Source: Motacilla alba alba | Taxonomy: Eukaryota; Chordata; Aves; Passeriformes; Motacillidae | Length of the DNA: 64,000 nucleotides | Direction of reading: 5' to 3' | NCBI RefSeq assembly: GCF_015832195.1 | Contig: NC_052017.1 | Coordinates: 53,660,152 to 53,724,151 of the forward strand | Shown: in pieces, positions 14,611 through 25,520 of the stretch | How positions within the stretch are numbered: position 1 is the stretch's first letter | Layout: every line of letters starts with the position of its first letter | Translations under genes and position numbers: made by a program | Notes under the pieces: model-generated | The model's input: only the letters and a program-made list of their open reading frames with translations | The model's database searches: none | What the model was told of the DNA's origin: nothing

Positions 14611-14660
14611 ATTATCCTTACTTTATACAGAGGGAACTTGGGTGAAGCAAAGGTAAGGCA
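14611..14660 (+). mobile_element. Possible amniote MIR-type SINE core
   Basis: The bases attatccttactttatacag, then agggaacttgggtgaagcaa, follow the MIR consensus I know (attatccccattttacag, then atgaggaaactgaggcac) closely enough to suggest an ancient copy. Limits on both sides are lost. Confidence 0.4.
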
Positions 14661-17600
14661 CATTTTTTAGGTGTGCAGAGTCTAGCATTAAGTTAAGGTG
14701 CTTGGAAACTCTTAGAAGAAAGTCCCTATAAACACATCAGACTGCCTTAATTTACGTCCCTTCTCTTTTATTTGATCCTCCTGAGTTATTTTGAGAGTCC
14801 CTTGTTCTATAGCTGTTTTCAAAAGTGACTCCCATAGACAGTGCCTGTAAGACTGGAAATTAAGGCAAGCTAAATCTTTAAAATTCCATGAACCAGATTT
14901 TTAAAGGTGTTTAATTACCTAGCTTTCACATTTGAATAACTCAGACCCAAGGCACTCCCAAAAAAGCTACCTGAGATCTGACCATGCCTAAAAGGGCACT
15001 GTTTTAATACCTGTAAAATTTGGGCTGTATCCAGTGTTATCAGAGAAAGCATGAAAAGTAAGGAGAAGCTGCAGCTAGAACCATCCATTCTTGAATCCTT
15101 CAGAAAGACCTTCTTTGAGGCACCATCTCTTTTCTCTGTTATCTGACACAAATTAATTCTCTTCACCAAAGCAACTCCCAAAATCTTGGAGCTCACACAT
15201 TCACTCCTCTGCCAAAACCACTCTATGTACTTATTTCTGGTTAGCTGATTGCTACGGTCTCCGGAACTTTACTTTGCATTCAAGTAAAATTATGATTTTT
15301 TCCTACATTAAAAATTGGAGGATGTATGCTAATTATTAACTTATATCTTGTCTATGTTAAGAACTTGATTTTTTACCTTAGATAATATAGCTTCCTCCCT
15401 AGTTGAGTCTGCTTGGTCCAAGTTCTGAAGCAGGAGTCTCAACTTTGCTGTAATCCCAAGGAAGTGCCAAAAATCCCCAAAAATATGCTTGCTGGTTCTG
15501 TTATAATTTCAGTATCATCATCAAGATTCAAAGATTATCTAAAAGTGAGCCAATTCCACATCCTCTAGTTGAGGCTATGCAGATTCACAGACCTGAGGTA
15601 GGTGTCAGTGCATTGCTTTATTCTCTGTTCAGATTAAAGGTCTGCTTTATGTCATGAAGAGGTTAAGGTCTCTCACTTTTTGTATATTTTATAGAAGCTG
15701 AGAAAACCACTAATAGGAGGCCAAAAGCTCCTAACAACATGGCAGTTTTAGTAGTAAGTATTAAAAGTCAAGGAAAAAACTCCAAGCCCTTCCTCAGTGC
15801 TTACCACAGTATTTTCAAACATAGAAGCATAGAATTTTACATGTAGATTTCCATTAGTTTCTTAACATAGGGAAGAAAGGATGCTTTTCTTTCTAATGAC
15901 AGAGCAAGAAAATGTGATAAGAAAAGATGCCCTCATATTAACACTGTCAACTAAAACCCCTTTCCACTTTTAACTAAACATGATGTTTTTCAGTCCCTGT
16001 CCTAAGCTACTTTCTAAAATTGTAAGCTACTGAGCATAGTGAGTGTTGCAGATGTAAATCAGGCAAGAAAAGTGTGCAACCTACATGAAAACGTATAACA
16101 ATTGTACTTCATGGTGAAAAATTCACTGTCTGTAAAATATGACTGACATTGAAAATAAGAAACACTAAATTAAGATCTCACTTTATGCTTGCATGGCTTG
16201 CAAATTTTAAGGGGAAACATTTTGCACACAATTTATAAATTAATGAAAGTGAGATTAAATGAGTATGCAGCAATAAAAGGAATATAACAAGGTTTGTTCA
16301 AGAGCTTTCAAGATGCTCTTAGAACACTGCCTCAAAACAATAATCAAAGCGCCCTCCAGTTAGCCTGTTAAGGATATCTAGTTCCCCAAAAAGGATTTAA
16401 ATGAAATATTGCCATTAATCTATTATGTCTGAAAGTCCACATCACCCCCAACATATGGGGATGTTATGTCTGAAACACAGTTGATGAGAAAAGTAGCCTG
16501 CTGCTTGGTTTATTTTTTTAAAAAAGAAGCATGAAATACTAATACAGTATATTGGGTGTAGAGAGGCTTTATTAGAATAATCTCTCCCTAAAGATGCTTT
16601 AAGACTAACCCATCCACTGACCCATGAAGGGTAAATGCTAAATTCTTACAGTCAAATATATTCATTGTAACTCTTAGAAAAAGACAGATGAGCTGTGACT
16701 CCTCTTTAAATTACTGTGAGATGGATAAGTACTTACTATCACCTGGAAGGTGATCACCATCACTAGAAGCATCACCTCCTAGCTGTTAAAGATGACTGAA
16801 TTCCTACAAAGGTGGTTTGTTTACATAGCCATAAAACTACTATAGTATTTCACTCTCTCTGTGTGTCTCCCTGTACATTTTTATAACACTGCTCTCATAG
16901 AAAGGTAAATTTCAGATACTGCAGAGGCAACTGGAAAGTAGACTTTTATTAAACAATCTCGTTTTTAAAGAAGGCAACATAATCCAATAGTTTACAAATC
17001 CCTAATCTTAAACCAGAAAAGAATTTATTAAAGCAGCAACTGTGCACACTTTGCAGCATTGAGGCTTCTTGTTACACTAAAGGCTAAACAATGAGTTTCC
17101 TTAAGCTCAGCCAGTGACAGTTCTGTAGCACATGGTATATGGACTTGGCCCCAGCAGCACGTGGCTAAATACCTGTAGGTATCACAGAAGACTGGTGAGA
17201 ATTTTGATCTCAGGATCTAGTCCAGGGCCTTGAACTCCTAAAACTGAGAGTCCTCACAACATTTGGAGCTTCATTTGAACCTGAAGAAGCTCAGAGACTA
17301 ATCCTTTGCGCATTGCAACTTTGCCATAGGGGTTATCAGCGTATAGGGTACAGAACCCACCAGGACAGGGGAAATCACACAGTCCAGTGTGCATTCATGC
17401 TCAGAGGGAAAGAGGGAGCCAAAGGCTACTACTTCTCAGAAGCAAAAGATCCAGGCAAAACTGCATGTTAGCCTCTGGCTCCATCTGCCAGCTGTCTACA
17501 AAAAGGTCAGATACTGACACTGAATTTGGCTGGAACCAAGAACCACGTATCAGCATGATCCATCCTACTTGAAAAAAAAATTAAAATAAATCACCTTCCT

Positions 17601-18110
17601 ACCACCACCATTGCCTCATAAGAAGCTCAAAATAGGGCAGAACAGAGTTACTTGGTGAATATTTACCAAGCTTGTGGGTTTACAGCTCATGAGCTGTACT
17701 GCTCTGGCCCAACACTGCATTCAGTATTTGAGGCTCAGAACTCAGGCATATGCTTCTTGGACCAATGACAACACTAGGTACAAAAGATATTCCTCAGACA
17801 TGGGAGAAGTATCCCACACAAAGCTTATCTAAACAAATGTACTCTTGCTCCAGAAGCTATCATTTCCTAAGTCTATAATTTCAGTATGATTGGTACTGTG
17901 GACTGCACTAGTCATAGGACTGTCCCTCTCTTGCTGCCTTGAACACTAGGCGTCTTTCAGAAGTTAACAACCCCACATTTCTAACTCCTGGGAACACTGC
18001 TTCAACAGGTTGCCCTGACATCATGGACCACATTTTTCTAGTGAGGTAGCCTGCATCTTGAAAAACTGGAAAACAGTGGTGGTATGGATTGGAGAGAGGT
18101 GTGGAGGATA
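14661..18110. other. POU6F2 intron, no feature seen
   Basis: Unique AT-rich DNA. A catagaagcatagaatttta word near 15820 could be a CR1 tail relic but does not extend. Confidence 0.6.
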
Positions 18111-18170
18111 TTTGTGGGTTTGTGTCTGTTTGTTGGCTTGTTTTTTGTTTGTTTGCTGTGGTTTTGTCTG
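18111..18170. repeat. T/G-rich low-complexity stretch
   Basis: A run of gtttgtt-like words lies on the plus strand with almost no A or C. Confidence 0.8.
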
Positions 18171-18989
18171 GTTGGACTTTTAAGGGTTTGAGACAGATTT
18201 AAACCATGCAACTACAGTACTTAAGCCTCCAAATTAAAAGTTGCTACCCTATTAGAAATACAGGCCATATCATGTTTCTACTGTGGTACACCAAAAAATT
18301 ATCAAATACATTAATGATACAGAGTTGCCTTTAATTGACGAGCACATGAACACAAGAACCAGAATGAGAACCACAGTTGTTTGATAAATCTATGCCTGCT
18401 TCTGGTACGTATTTCAAAAGCACAAACTTCATTAACAGCATAAAGAAGTAACTACAATCTAATGAGTCAGAGCAGACAACTCCCAGACACATCATTTTTC
18501 AAGTCCTGCTTGCTCTCTGCAATGTTTGCAATATCTCCCAAAGTCACCAAAAGGGTTTAAATCTAATTTAATTCCCTTATGTAATACTATGGGAATTGTT
18601 TGTAAAATGTGATAAAAGTAATCAGAGTAATTAAATTTTTTACTCAAGCAACAAGGGTATGAGCATACTCAGGCCACATGTGAAAACTTTTTACTCGTTT
18701 TCTTGGTCTTCAAGGCCCATCTCTCTAACTATGTAAAGTAAAATGATACTCAATGATGTTCTAAAGCTTCTTTTTTTTTTAAAAAGAACTTAAAAATTTA
18801 GAATGTACTACAAATAAGAAAATATTCACATTATTTAAATCTCAAATACTTGTGCAAGTCCAGAGTGATTCAGAATGAGCACAATATCAAGTAAATTCAA
18901 ATAAAATTTAAGAATAAAAAATTACCTGTTTTAAAATTGAAAATGTTTGAGTTTCATAGCCTATTCCCCACATCACAACACCCTCAATT
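18171..18989. other. POU6F2 intron, no feature seen
   Basis: AT-rich DNA leading up to CR1 copy A. Part of it may be unrecognised CR1 5' sequence. Confidence 0.5.
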
Positions 18990-21010
18990 AAGAGAAAAAG
19001 AAGGGCAGTAGTCACTGGTGACTCTGTTTCAGAGGAATGGAGTGCCTACTGGACCTGCAGGGAGGTGTACTGCCTCCCTGTGACCTGGGTCAGAGACATT
19101 ACCAATAAACTTCCAGGCATTGCCCACTGATTATTATCCACTACTGGTTTTCCAAGTGGATACTGATGAAGTCCCAACAAGAAGGCTGTGGATGACCAAG
19201 AAGGACCTCCAGACCTAGGGAGAACTGATCAAGGGATTTGGAATACAAGTTGTTTTCTGTTCTGTCCTGTCAGTTGCAGGGAATATTGGGGCAAGAAACG
19301 TGAAAATCATGCAGGTGAACACTTGGCTTTGAGACTGGTGCCACCAGCAGAATTTGAGGGTTTTTTTTCGTTGATCAGTTAGTGTGACAGAGAGCCTACT
19401 GGCAACAAACAGGGTTCACCTGTATGAAAGTGGGAAAAGAATCTTAGCTCGGGACTTAGCAGGGCTTTTTGAGGGAGCTCACACCACAGTTGAAGAGGGA
19501 TATGGATGTTGCCAGGGTCGACAAAGACAAGGTGTGGTATAGGGAGGACTATTGCAACCACCCAAATAGCAAAAGAAGGCTCAAAAAGGGATATCTCCAG
19601 CAAGAACAAACATCCGAAGAAATAACCACAAGACAGGACTATGGGCCAGTCCTCCTCATCCCCACTTGGATATTGACTCAATCATAAAATGCCTGCAGAT
19701 CAACACATGCAGTATGGGGAAAAAACAGGAGGAACTAGAAGTTTGTGCTCACAGGGCTTTGATCTCATTGCAGTTAAAGACATGGTAGGATAGTTTGCAA
19801 GACTGGCATAATAGAATTATAGAATATCCTGAGTTGGAAGGGACACACAGTGCCATTGCAGTCATGACTGAGTGTGGCTATTGATGTCTACAGGCTGTTC
19901 AGAAGAGAGAGGGGAGAAAGGAAAGTGGAGGCATCCATCACAAGAGGTAGATTGAGTGGGAAGAGCTGTCTTTGAAGAACAGCCACAAGCAGGTTGAAAG
20001 CCTGTGGGTAAGAATCAGAAACAGAGGAAACAAAGGGAAGCTTGTGGTTGGTTTCTACTGAAGCCATCCTGATCAAGAGGATCTTATTGATGGAGCCTTC
20101 TAGCTCCAGCTACTGGAGACATCGCACTTGCAGGCTCTTACCCTTCTGAAACACTTAAACCACCCTGATAATCTGCTGGAAAAGTAGCACAGCAATATAT
20201 ACGTAATCCAGGAGACTCCTAGAATGCATGGAGAAGAACTTCTTGACACAGATAATAAAAAGCCCTACAAGAAGAGATGCGTTACTGGATCTGTTGGTCA
20301 CCAACACAGGTGAGCTTACTGGAGATGTCAAAATTTGAAGAAGCCTGGGCTGCAGTGATCCTGTACTAGTGGAGTTCACAGTCCTGAGAAATATGGGTCA
20401 GGTAAGGAGTAGGATTAAGACTTCCAGCCTTCTAGGGACATAGTGGGATCCTGTGGAAAACTGTCCACAGGGACAAAGGGATGGAACAGAGCTGGCAGAT
20501 CTTTAAGGAAGCCTTCCATAGAAGGCAAGAGCTAGCAATCCCCAGGAACAAGAAATCAGGCAGAGAAGGCAAGAGACTAGTGATCAAACTGAAGGGAAAG
20601 AAGCAAATGAATGGACAGTTGAGGCTAGGACAGGTGACCCAGGGAGAATGTAGAGATAAAATACGGTTTTTTAGTGATGGGAGGAGAAAGGCCAAGGTGA
20701 AGATGGAACTGAACCTGGCAAGGGATGCGAAGAATAACAGAAAGGGCTTTTATAGGTACGTTAACCAGAAAAGGAAGGTCAAAGAGGGTGTACACCCTCT
20801 GATAAACAGAGCTGGAAAAGCGGTAAAAAAGGATGAGGAGAAAATTGAGGTACTCAGCTACTTTTTTGCCTCATACTTTATTGACAGCCTCTCTTTCCAG
20901 CCTCTCAAGAGGATGGAGAGCAGGATGGAGATTGGGGAAGTGAAGTTCCTCTTAAAGCATGGACGTAGGGAAGATGTGATTGCTAAGTCCAAGTATAATT
21001 TTTTCCCCTG
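18990..21010 (+). mobile_element. CR1 LINE copy A: degraded ORF1 esterase domain, ORF2 endonuclease and start of RT
   Basis: Translated in pieces, this stretch follows the CR1 protein order. ORF1: a G-D-S motif (19017-19025) of the SGNH/esterase domain, then residues like C-R-E-V-Y-C-L-P, D-Y-Y-P-L-L-V, and near 19405-19425 a T-N-R-V-H-L where the family has the catalytic Asp before the His, so Asp has become Asn. ORF2 begins near 19688 (K-C-L-Q-I-N-T-C-S-M-G), passes through the apurinic-type endonuclease (V-E-S-L-W-V-R-I near 20000; H-P-D-N near 20160) and reaches the linker and early RT (L-N-L-A-R-D-A-K-N-N, F-Y-R-Y-V-N-Q-K-R-K near 20710-20790). The longest intact piece is 176 codons (20481-21011). 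There are many stops and frameshifts, so it is a dead fossil. It is antisense to POU6F2. The 5' edge is approximate. Confidence 0.85.
19809..19849 (-). mobile_element. Tiny nested antisense CR1 3' tail inside CR1 copy A
   Basis: About 40 bases resembling the reverse complement of a CR1 3' end (tagaattatagaatatcc, then gagttggaaggga) interrupt the endonuclease of copy A. The protein alignment is continuous on both sides: the D-W residues end just before it, and the region leading to the A-V-Q-K-R-E-G-R segment resumes after it. I read this as a second, extremely 5'-truncated insertion. Chance similarity or a partial-duplication origin is possible. Confidence 0.5.
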
Positions 21011-21229
21011 ATAATTGGGGATGATACTGAAATAAAAACAGATGGGTACAAACTGGACATGAATGTTGCTAGCTGATAAATAGAAGGTTTCCTAACTTCC
21101 ACAGCAGAAGGTTTGGAATGAGGTTTCCAGTAGGATTAGCAGGTAAACCAATATGTATATAGATATGTGACAGCACAGGAGTCAAAGAGAAACCCCATTT
21201 TGCCTCAAGATGAGATAGTTCTGAAGGGC
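21011..21229. other. Junction sequence between the two CR1 copies, unassigned
   Basis: I cannot align these bases confidently to either CR1 copy. They may be decayed CR1 (end of the RT of copy A or start of the endonuclease of copy B) or old target sequence. Confidence 0.4.
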
Positions 21230-23860
21230 TCCATAGTGTAGGAAAGACAGACCAGAAAAGTGCAGTAGTAGAGTTGCTATGTGAGGCAACACCTGTATGT
21301 CTATGTGAGGCAACACCTTGAATGTATTAGGCTCTTTCCTGGGGTGGAGGACAGCAAGTCAAGTGCTTTTGAGTTAGGATAAAACAGCAGACTAGTAAGG
21401 GTGACATTGTTGTGGATGTTTGCTACAGGTAGCCTGAGCAGGAGGAATAAGTGTATGATGCCTAAAGGCAGCCTGAAGCAGTCTCGAAGTCAGAGTTCCT
21501 GCAGGGGCCTTTAACTACCCTGACATCTGCTAGAGAAACAACACATTGAAGTACAAACAGCCCAGAAGGTTCCTGGAAAGCAGTGATGACAGCTTCCTGA
21601 CACAGGCAGTGAGAACCCCAGAAGGAATGATGTGCTTCCTGACCTCATACTAACAAACAGGAAAGGCCTTGCTGGAGATGTGAAAGTTGGGATCAGTCTT
21701 GGCTCCAGTGACTATAAGACTGTGGAGTTCAGTTTCAAGGAAGGAAGCAAGGAGGAAGCAGGGCAGCAAATAAGATTGTAACCACGGACTTCAGGAAAGC
21801 TAATTTTAGCCTCTTTAGGGATCTTCTTGGAAGAATCCAATGGGAACAGGTCCTGAGGGAAGAGAAATCTAAGAGCTGGGTGATATTCAAGGATCACATC
21901 CTCCAGGCTCAAGAACAGTGCATCCCAATGAGCAAGAAACTGGGCAAAGAGGTTAAATAGAGATCTTCATGTGCAAATAAAGAATTCCTGTCAATACTCA
22001 AGCAGAAGCAGAAAATACACAGGAGATGGAAACAGAGTTAGGTCATGTGGGCTGAATATAGAAAGGATGTCAGTATAAGTAGAAATTTGTGAAGGAGGGT
22101 CAAAACCCATCTAGAATTAAATCTGGCCAAGAATGTCAAGGACAACAAGAAGGGTTTCTTCAAATACATTAATAACAAAAGGAAAAAACCCGAAAATATG
22201 GGCCCATTACTAGATGGAGGGAGGACTCTGTTAAAAAAAAGGATGCAGAGAAGGCAGAGTAACTGAATGATTTCCTTGCATCAGTCTTCACGGACATGGC
22301 CAACCCTTGGGAATCTTTGACCCAGGAGACCAGGGTCAAGGAACATTGGCTAGAAAACTTTCCCTCTCTCAAGGAGGATTCCATTAGAGAACACCTAGGC
22401 AGATTTAACGCATGGTCCATGGGTGCATCCTGATGGGATGCACCCACAAGTGCTGAGAGAGCTGGTGGACACCCCAGCAGGGCCTTTAATGGTCATCTTT
22501 GAAATGCTGCAGAGATCAGGAGAGGTACCCAAGCACTGGAAGAGAGTAAATGCCACCTCAGTCTTCAAAAGGGGCAAGGAGGACCCAGGGAAATACCAGC
22601 AGTCAGCCTAAGGTGATGGATTGCCTCATTCTGAAGGCCATTTCTATCCGCGTGGATGACTCTTGTCAGGAGTAGTCAGCATGAATTCCCTAAAGGTAAA
22701 TCGTGTTTGACCAACCTGCTGGCCTTCCATGATGGGACAACCACCTGGATGGATGAGGGGAGAGCAGTGTGTATTGTCTACCTCAACTTCATCAAGGCTT
22801 TTGACACTGCCTCTCACAATGTCCTCATATGCAAATTCAGGAAGTGTGGACTGGATAAGTGGATAGCAAGGTGGATTGAAAACTGGCTGAATGGCACACG
22901 ACAGACGGGCAAATCAATAGAAGAGAGTCTAGCTGGAGGCTTGTCACTAGTGGTGTCTCCCAGGGGTCAATACTGGGTCTGTATTGACCATCATTGACTT
23001 GGGGAAAGGGGAGATGCCTCCTCAGTGAGTTCACTGACAACACAAAACTGGGAGGAGTAGCAGATACCACAGAGGGCTGTGCAGCCCTTCAGAAGGACCT
23101 CAGCAGGTTAGAGAGACAAGCAGAAAGAACTGTCTGAAGTCCAACAAAGGCAATTGCAGAGTCATGTGCCTGGGGAAAAATAACCCCCTGCACCAATTCA
23201 GGCTGGAGGGCAAACCACGAGATAGCAGCTCTGCAGAGAAGGACCTGTGGGCCCTGGTGGACAACAAGCTGTCCATGAGCCTGCAGTGAGCCCCTGTAGC
23301 CAAGGCAGCCAATGGTCTCCTCGGGTGCATTAGGAAGAGCATTGCCAGCAGGTCAGTGGAGGAGATCCTGCCCCTCTACTCAGCCCAGCTGAGGCCACAT
23401 CTGGAGTGCTGTGTCCATATCTGGGCTCTTCAGTACAAGAGCAACATAGAGCTCCTGGAGTGGGTTCAGCAAGGGGCAATAAAGAGGATTGGGGGACTGG
23501 AGTATCTCTTACAAGGAAAGAGAGAGTTGGGTCTGTTCAGCCTTGAGAAGAGACGACTGAGAGGTGACCTCATTAATGTGCATAAATATCTAAAGGGGGG
23601 TGCCAAGAGGATGGGGCCAGGCTTTTCTCAATGGTGCCAAGCAATACAAGAGGCAACAGGCAGAGATTGATGCAAGAAAGCTCCACCTGAATATAATAAA
23701 GAACTTCTTTACTGTGAGGATGATCAAGCACTGGAGAAGTTGCGGAGTCTCCCTCACTGGAGATAATCAAGAACCATCCTGTGTCAGCACAATCCTCTGT
23801 CATGCACTCTAGGATGACTCAGCGCAGGAAGGTTGGAGCAGATAACCCTCTGTGATAACT
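21230..23860 (+). mobile_element. CR1 LINE copy B: endonuclease remnant, reverse transcriptase and 3' end, degraded
   Basis: The order is ORF2 only: endonuclease remnants (about 21237-21740; C-F-x-V-R-I-K, G-D-I-V-V), linker (D-F-R-K-A-N-F near 21790), early RT (L-N-L-A-K-N-V-K-D-N-K-K-G-F near 22118), finger region (M-H-P-Q-V-L-R-E-L near 22437), palm and C-terminal parts (L-Y-S-A-Q-L-R-P-H-L-E-C-C near 23371; L-G-L-F-S-L-E-K-R-R-L near 23527), then a 3' end stopping near 23860 without the usual ATTCT-type terminal repeat. The catalytic residues are lost: the family Y-L-D-F reads Y-L-N-F (22779-22790) and F-A-D-D reads F-T-D-N (23030-23041). Several stops and frame changes are present. It lies in the same orientation as copy A but overlaps it in protein coordinates, so it is a separate insertion. 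Confidence 0.9.
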
Positions 23861-25496
23861 TCAGCTAGTATGTTTACAGCTGCACTTTCAACGACAATCT
23901 GTTTTCTCCGTTTTTCTCTTTTGAGTACTATCTTGATTTGACCTACATGCTGTGTGACACTTTGTTTTTCTTTGTTTAAATATCAAAAATCTAGAGTACA
24001 TTTACTGCTTTACCCTTACCATCTCATTTTGTTCTCTCTTCCATATGACCTATAAGTGTATATGTTATAATACCTCTGTTTCAACTTCTATTACCCTTGG
24101 TGCAGCTGTGGGAATCTAGCAGTCAACACCTATGATATCAATACCTACTGCATTCTTCATTAGAAGTAAGAAGCCCAAGGAGATAAATACATGAGGAGAC
24201 TACTTAACTATCTCCATCTTTTCTCTCTCCTCACAAAGTGAGAGGAGCCATGTAAAGATATGCACAAGGAAAACAGTGCACTCTTCATTAAAACCTAAGC
24301 CTTTGAGTCAGAAGCCGTCTTTTGGGCATGTCCTCAGAGATCAAATTTACCGTCATCCCTGGAAAATGTAATTATTTCCCTTATTCCTCTGTAAATATTG
24401 TATCATAGTTACAGTTTAATAAATTTCATTCATCAGTTTATACCACTGATCTTATTCATTCACAGTTTATTAAAATAGGAGGTTTTTCACAAGCAGCAAA
24501 AGAGATGCAACTCCTAAAGATATATCACTACTTTAGTTTACATTTCCCACAGCATGGCTCACTAGGTCTATAATGTATTTTTCACTCTCTGGTGTTTGCT
24601 CAAAGATTCTCAAACACAATATAAATTCCTCTGTTAAACCACACAATTATTTTTACTAATCCATTGAGAATGGCAAAGCTGAAGTGTTTGAACTGAGGCA
24701 GCCTGGTACAATAATCTAACAGTTCATTCAAGCAGGTGCAGGAAGTATTATGCAAATTTCAACTAACTTCTTTTTTATGCATGAGCACCTCACATTAATA
24801 TTCCTCAGGCATAAAATTCATTCCTTTGACAGTCACCACTAACTCACCGTAGTCAGTTATCACCAGCATGGTATCAACCTGTACATTCTACAAATGGAAC
24901 ATGTTTTCCTAACTGCCTTAGTTTAAAGGACATAAGCTGTAAGAGACGACCAGGGTTCAATGCACAGAAGCAAGAGTAGTGTCTCACAGCCACCACCAGC
25001 AGAGATTCTTGGAGAGTTGAACCTGCATTTGAAAGATGTCTATTGAAAATTTTCTTTTAAGATAAGCTTGAACGGCCTTCCCAAAAAACTCCACAGGGAA
25101 CTCATAGAGTATGGAGATCATAATTAAATTTTGTGAGGGAAAGTGTACTTTCTGTTTGCAGTTCATTCTTATTTCATTGAAAATAAACATTAGAAAGTTT
25201 TGCCAGAATAAAACCCTGCTAATTACAGATGCTAGGAAGCCTTCATTTAAATCTATAAGACCTGATTTTTTGACCTTTTTGGACCTTTTTGAAAAGGTTC
25301 CAGCACATATAATGCAATCAGTCTTCACAGGTTCATGAAGCTGAGGAAACATCTGAGAAGATGGCTTTCCCCAGTGGTTAAGGTTGCAGGGAGAAAAAAC
25401 CCTCCCACTCATCAAACTTCATAGAATCAACTAGTATGGAGAAGTTCACAGAGCATCTTCCCTTAAATGTTGGTCATCCCTGGCTGGAATAAACTT
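23861..25496. other. POU6F2 intron, no feature seen
   Basis: Unique AT-rich DNA. The 143-codon minus-strand frame at 24984-25415 has no recognisable domain. Confidence 0.6.
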
Positions 25497-25520
25497 TATA
25501 TATATATATATATATATATA
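25497..25520. repeat. (TA)n microsatellite
   Basis: A perfect run of twelve TA units, followed by an A run. Confidence 0.95.

Noticed and set aside
20481..21011. 176-codon plus-strand frame as a host gene
   Set aside because: It is clearly CR1 ORF2 linker and early RT (F-Y-R-Y-V-N-Q-K-R-K region), not a host protein.
24984..25415. 143-codon minus-strand open frame
   Set aside because: Longest non-CR1 frame on that strand, but it matches nothing I know, lies in AT-rich intron and is overlapped by a frame on the other strand.
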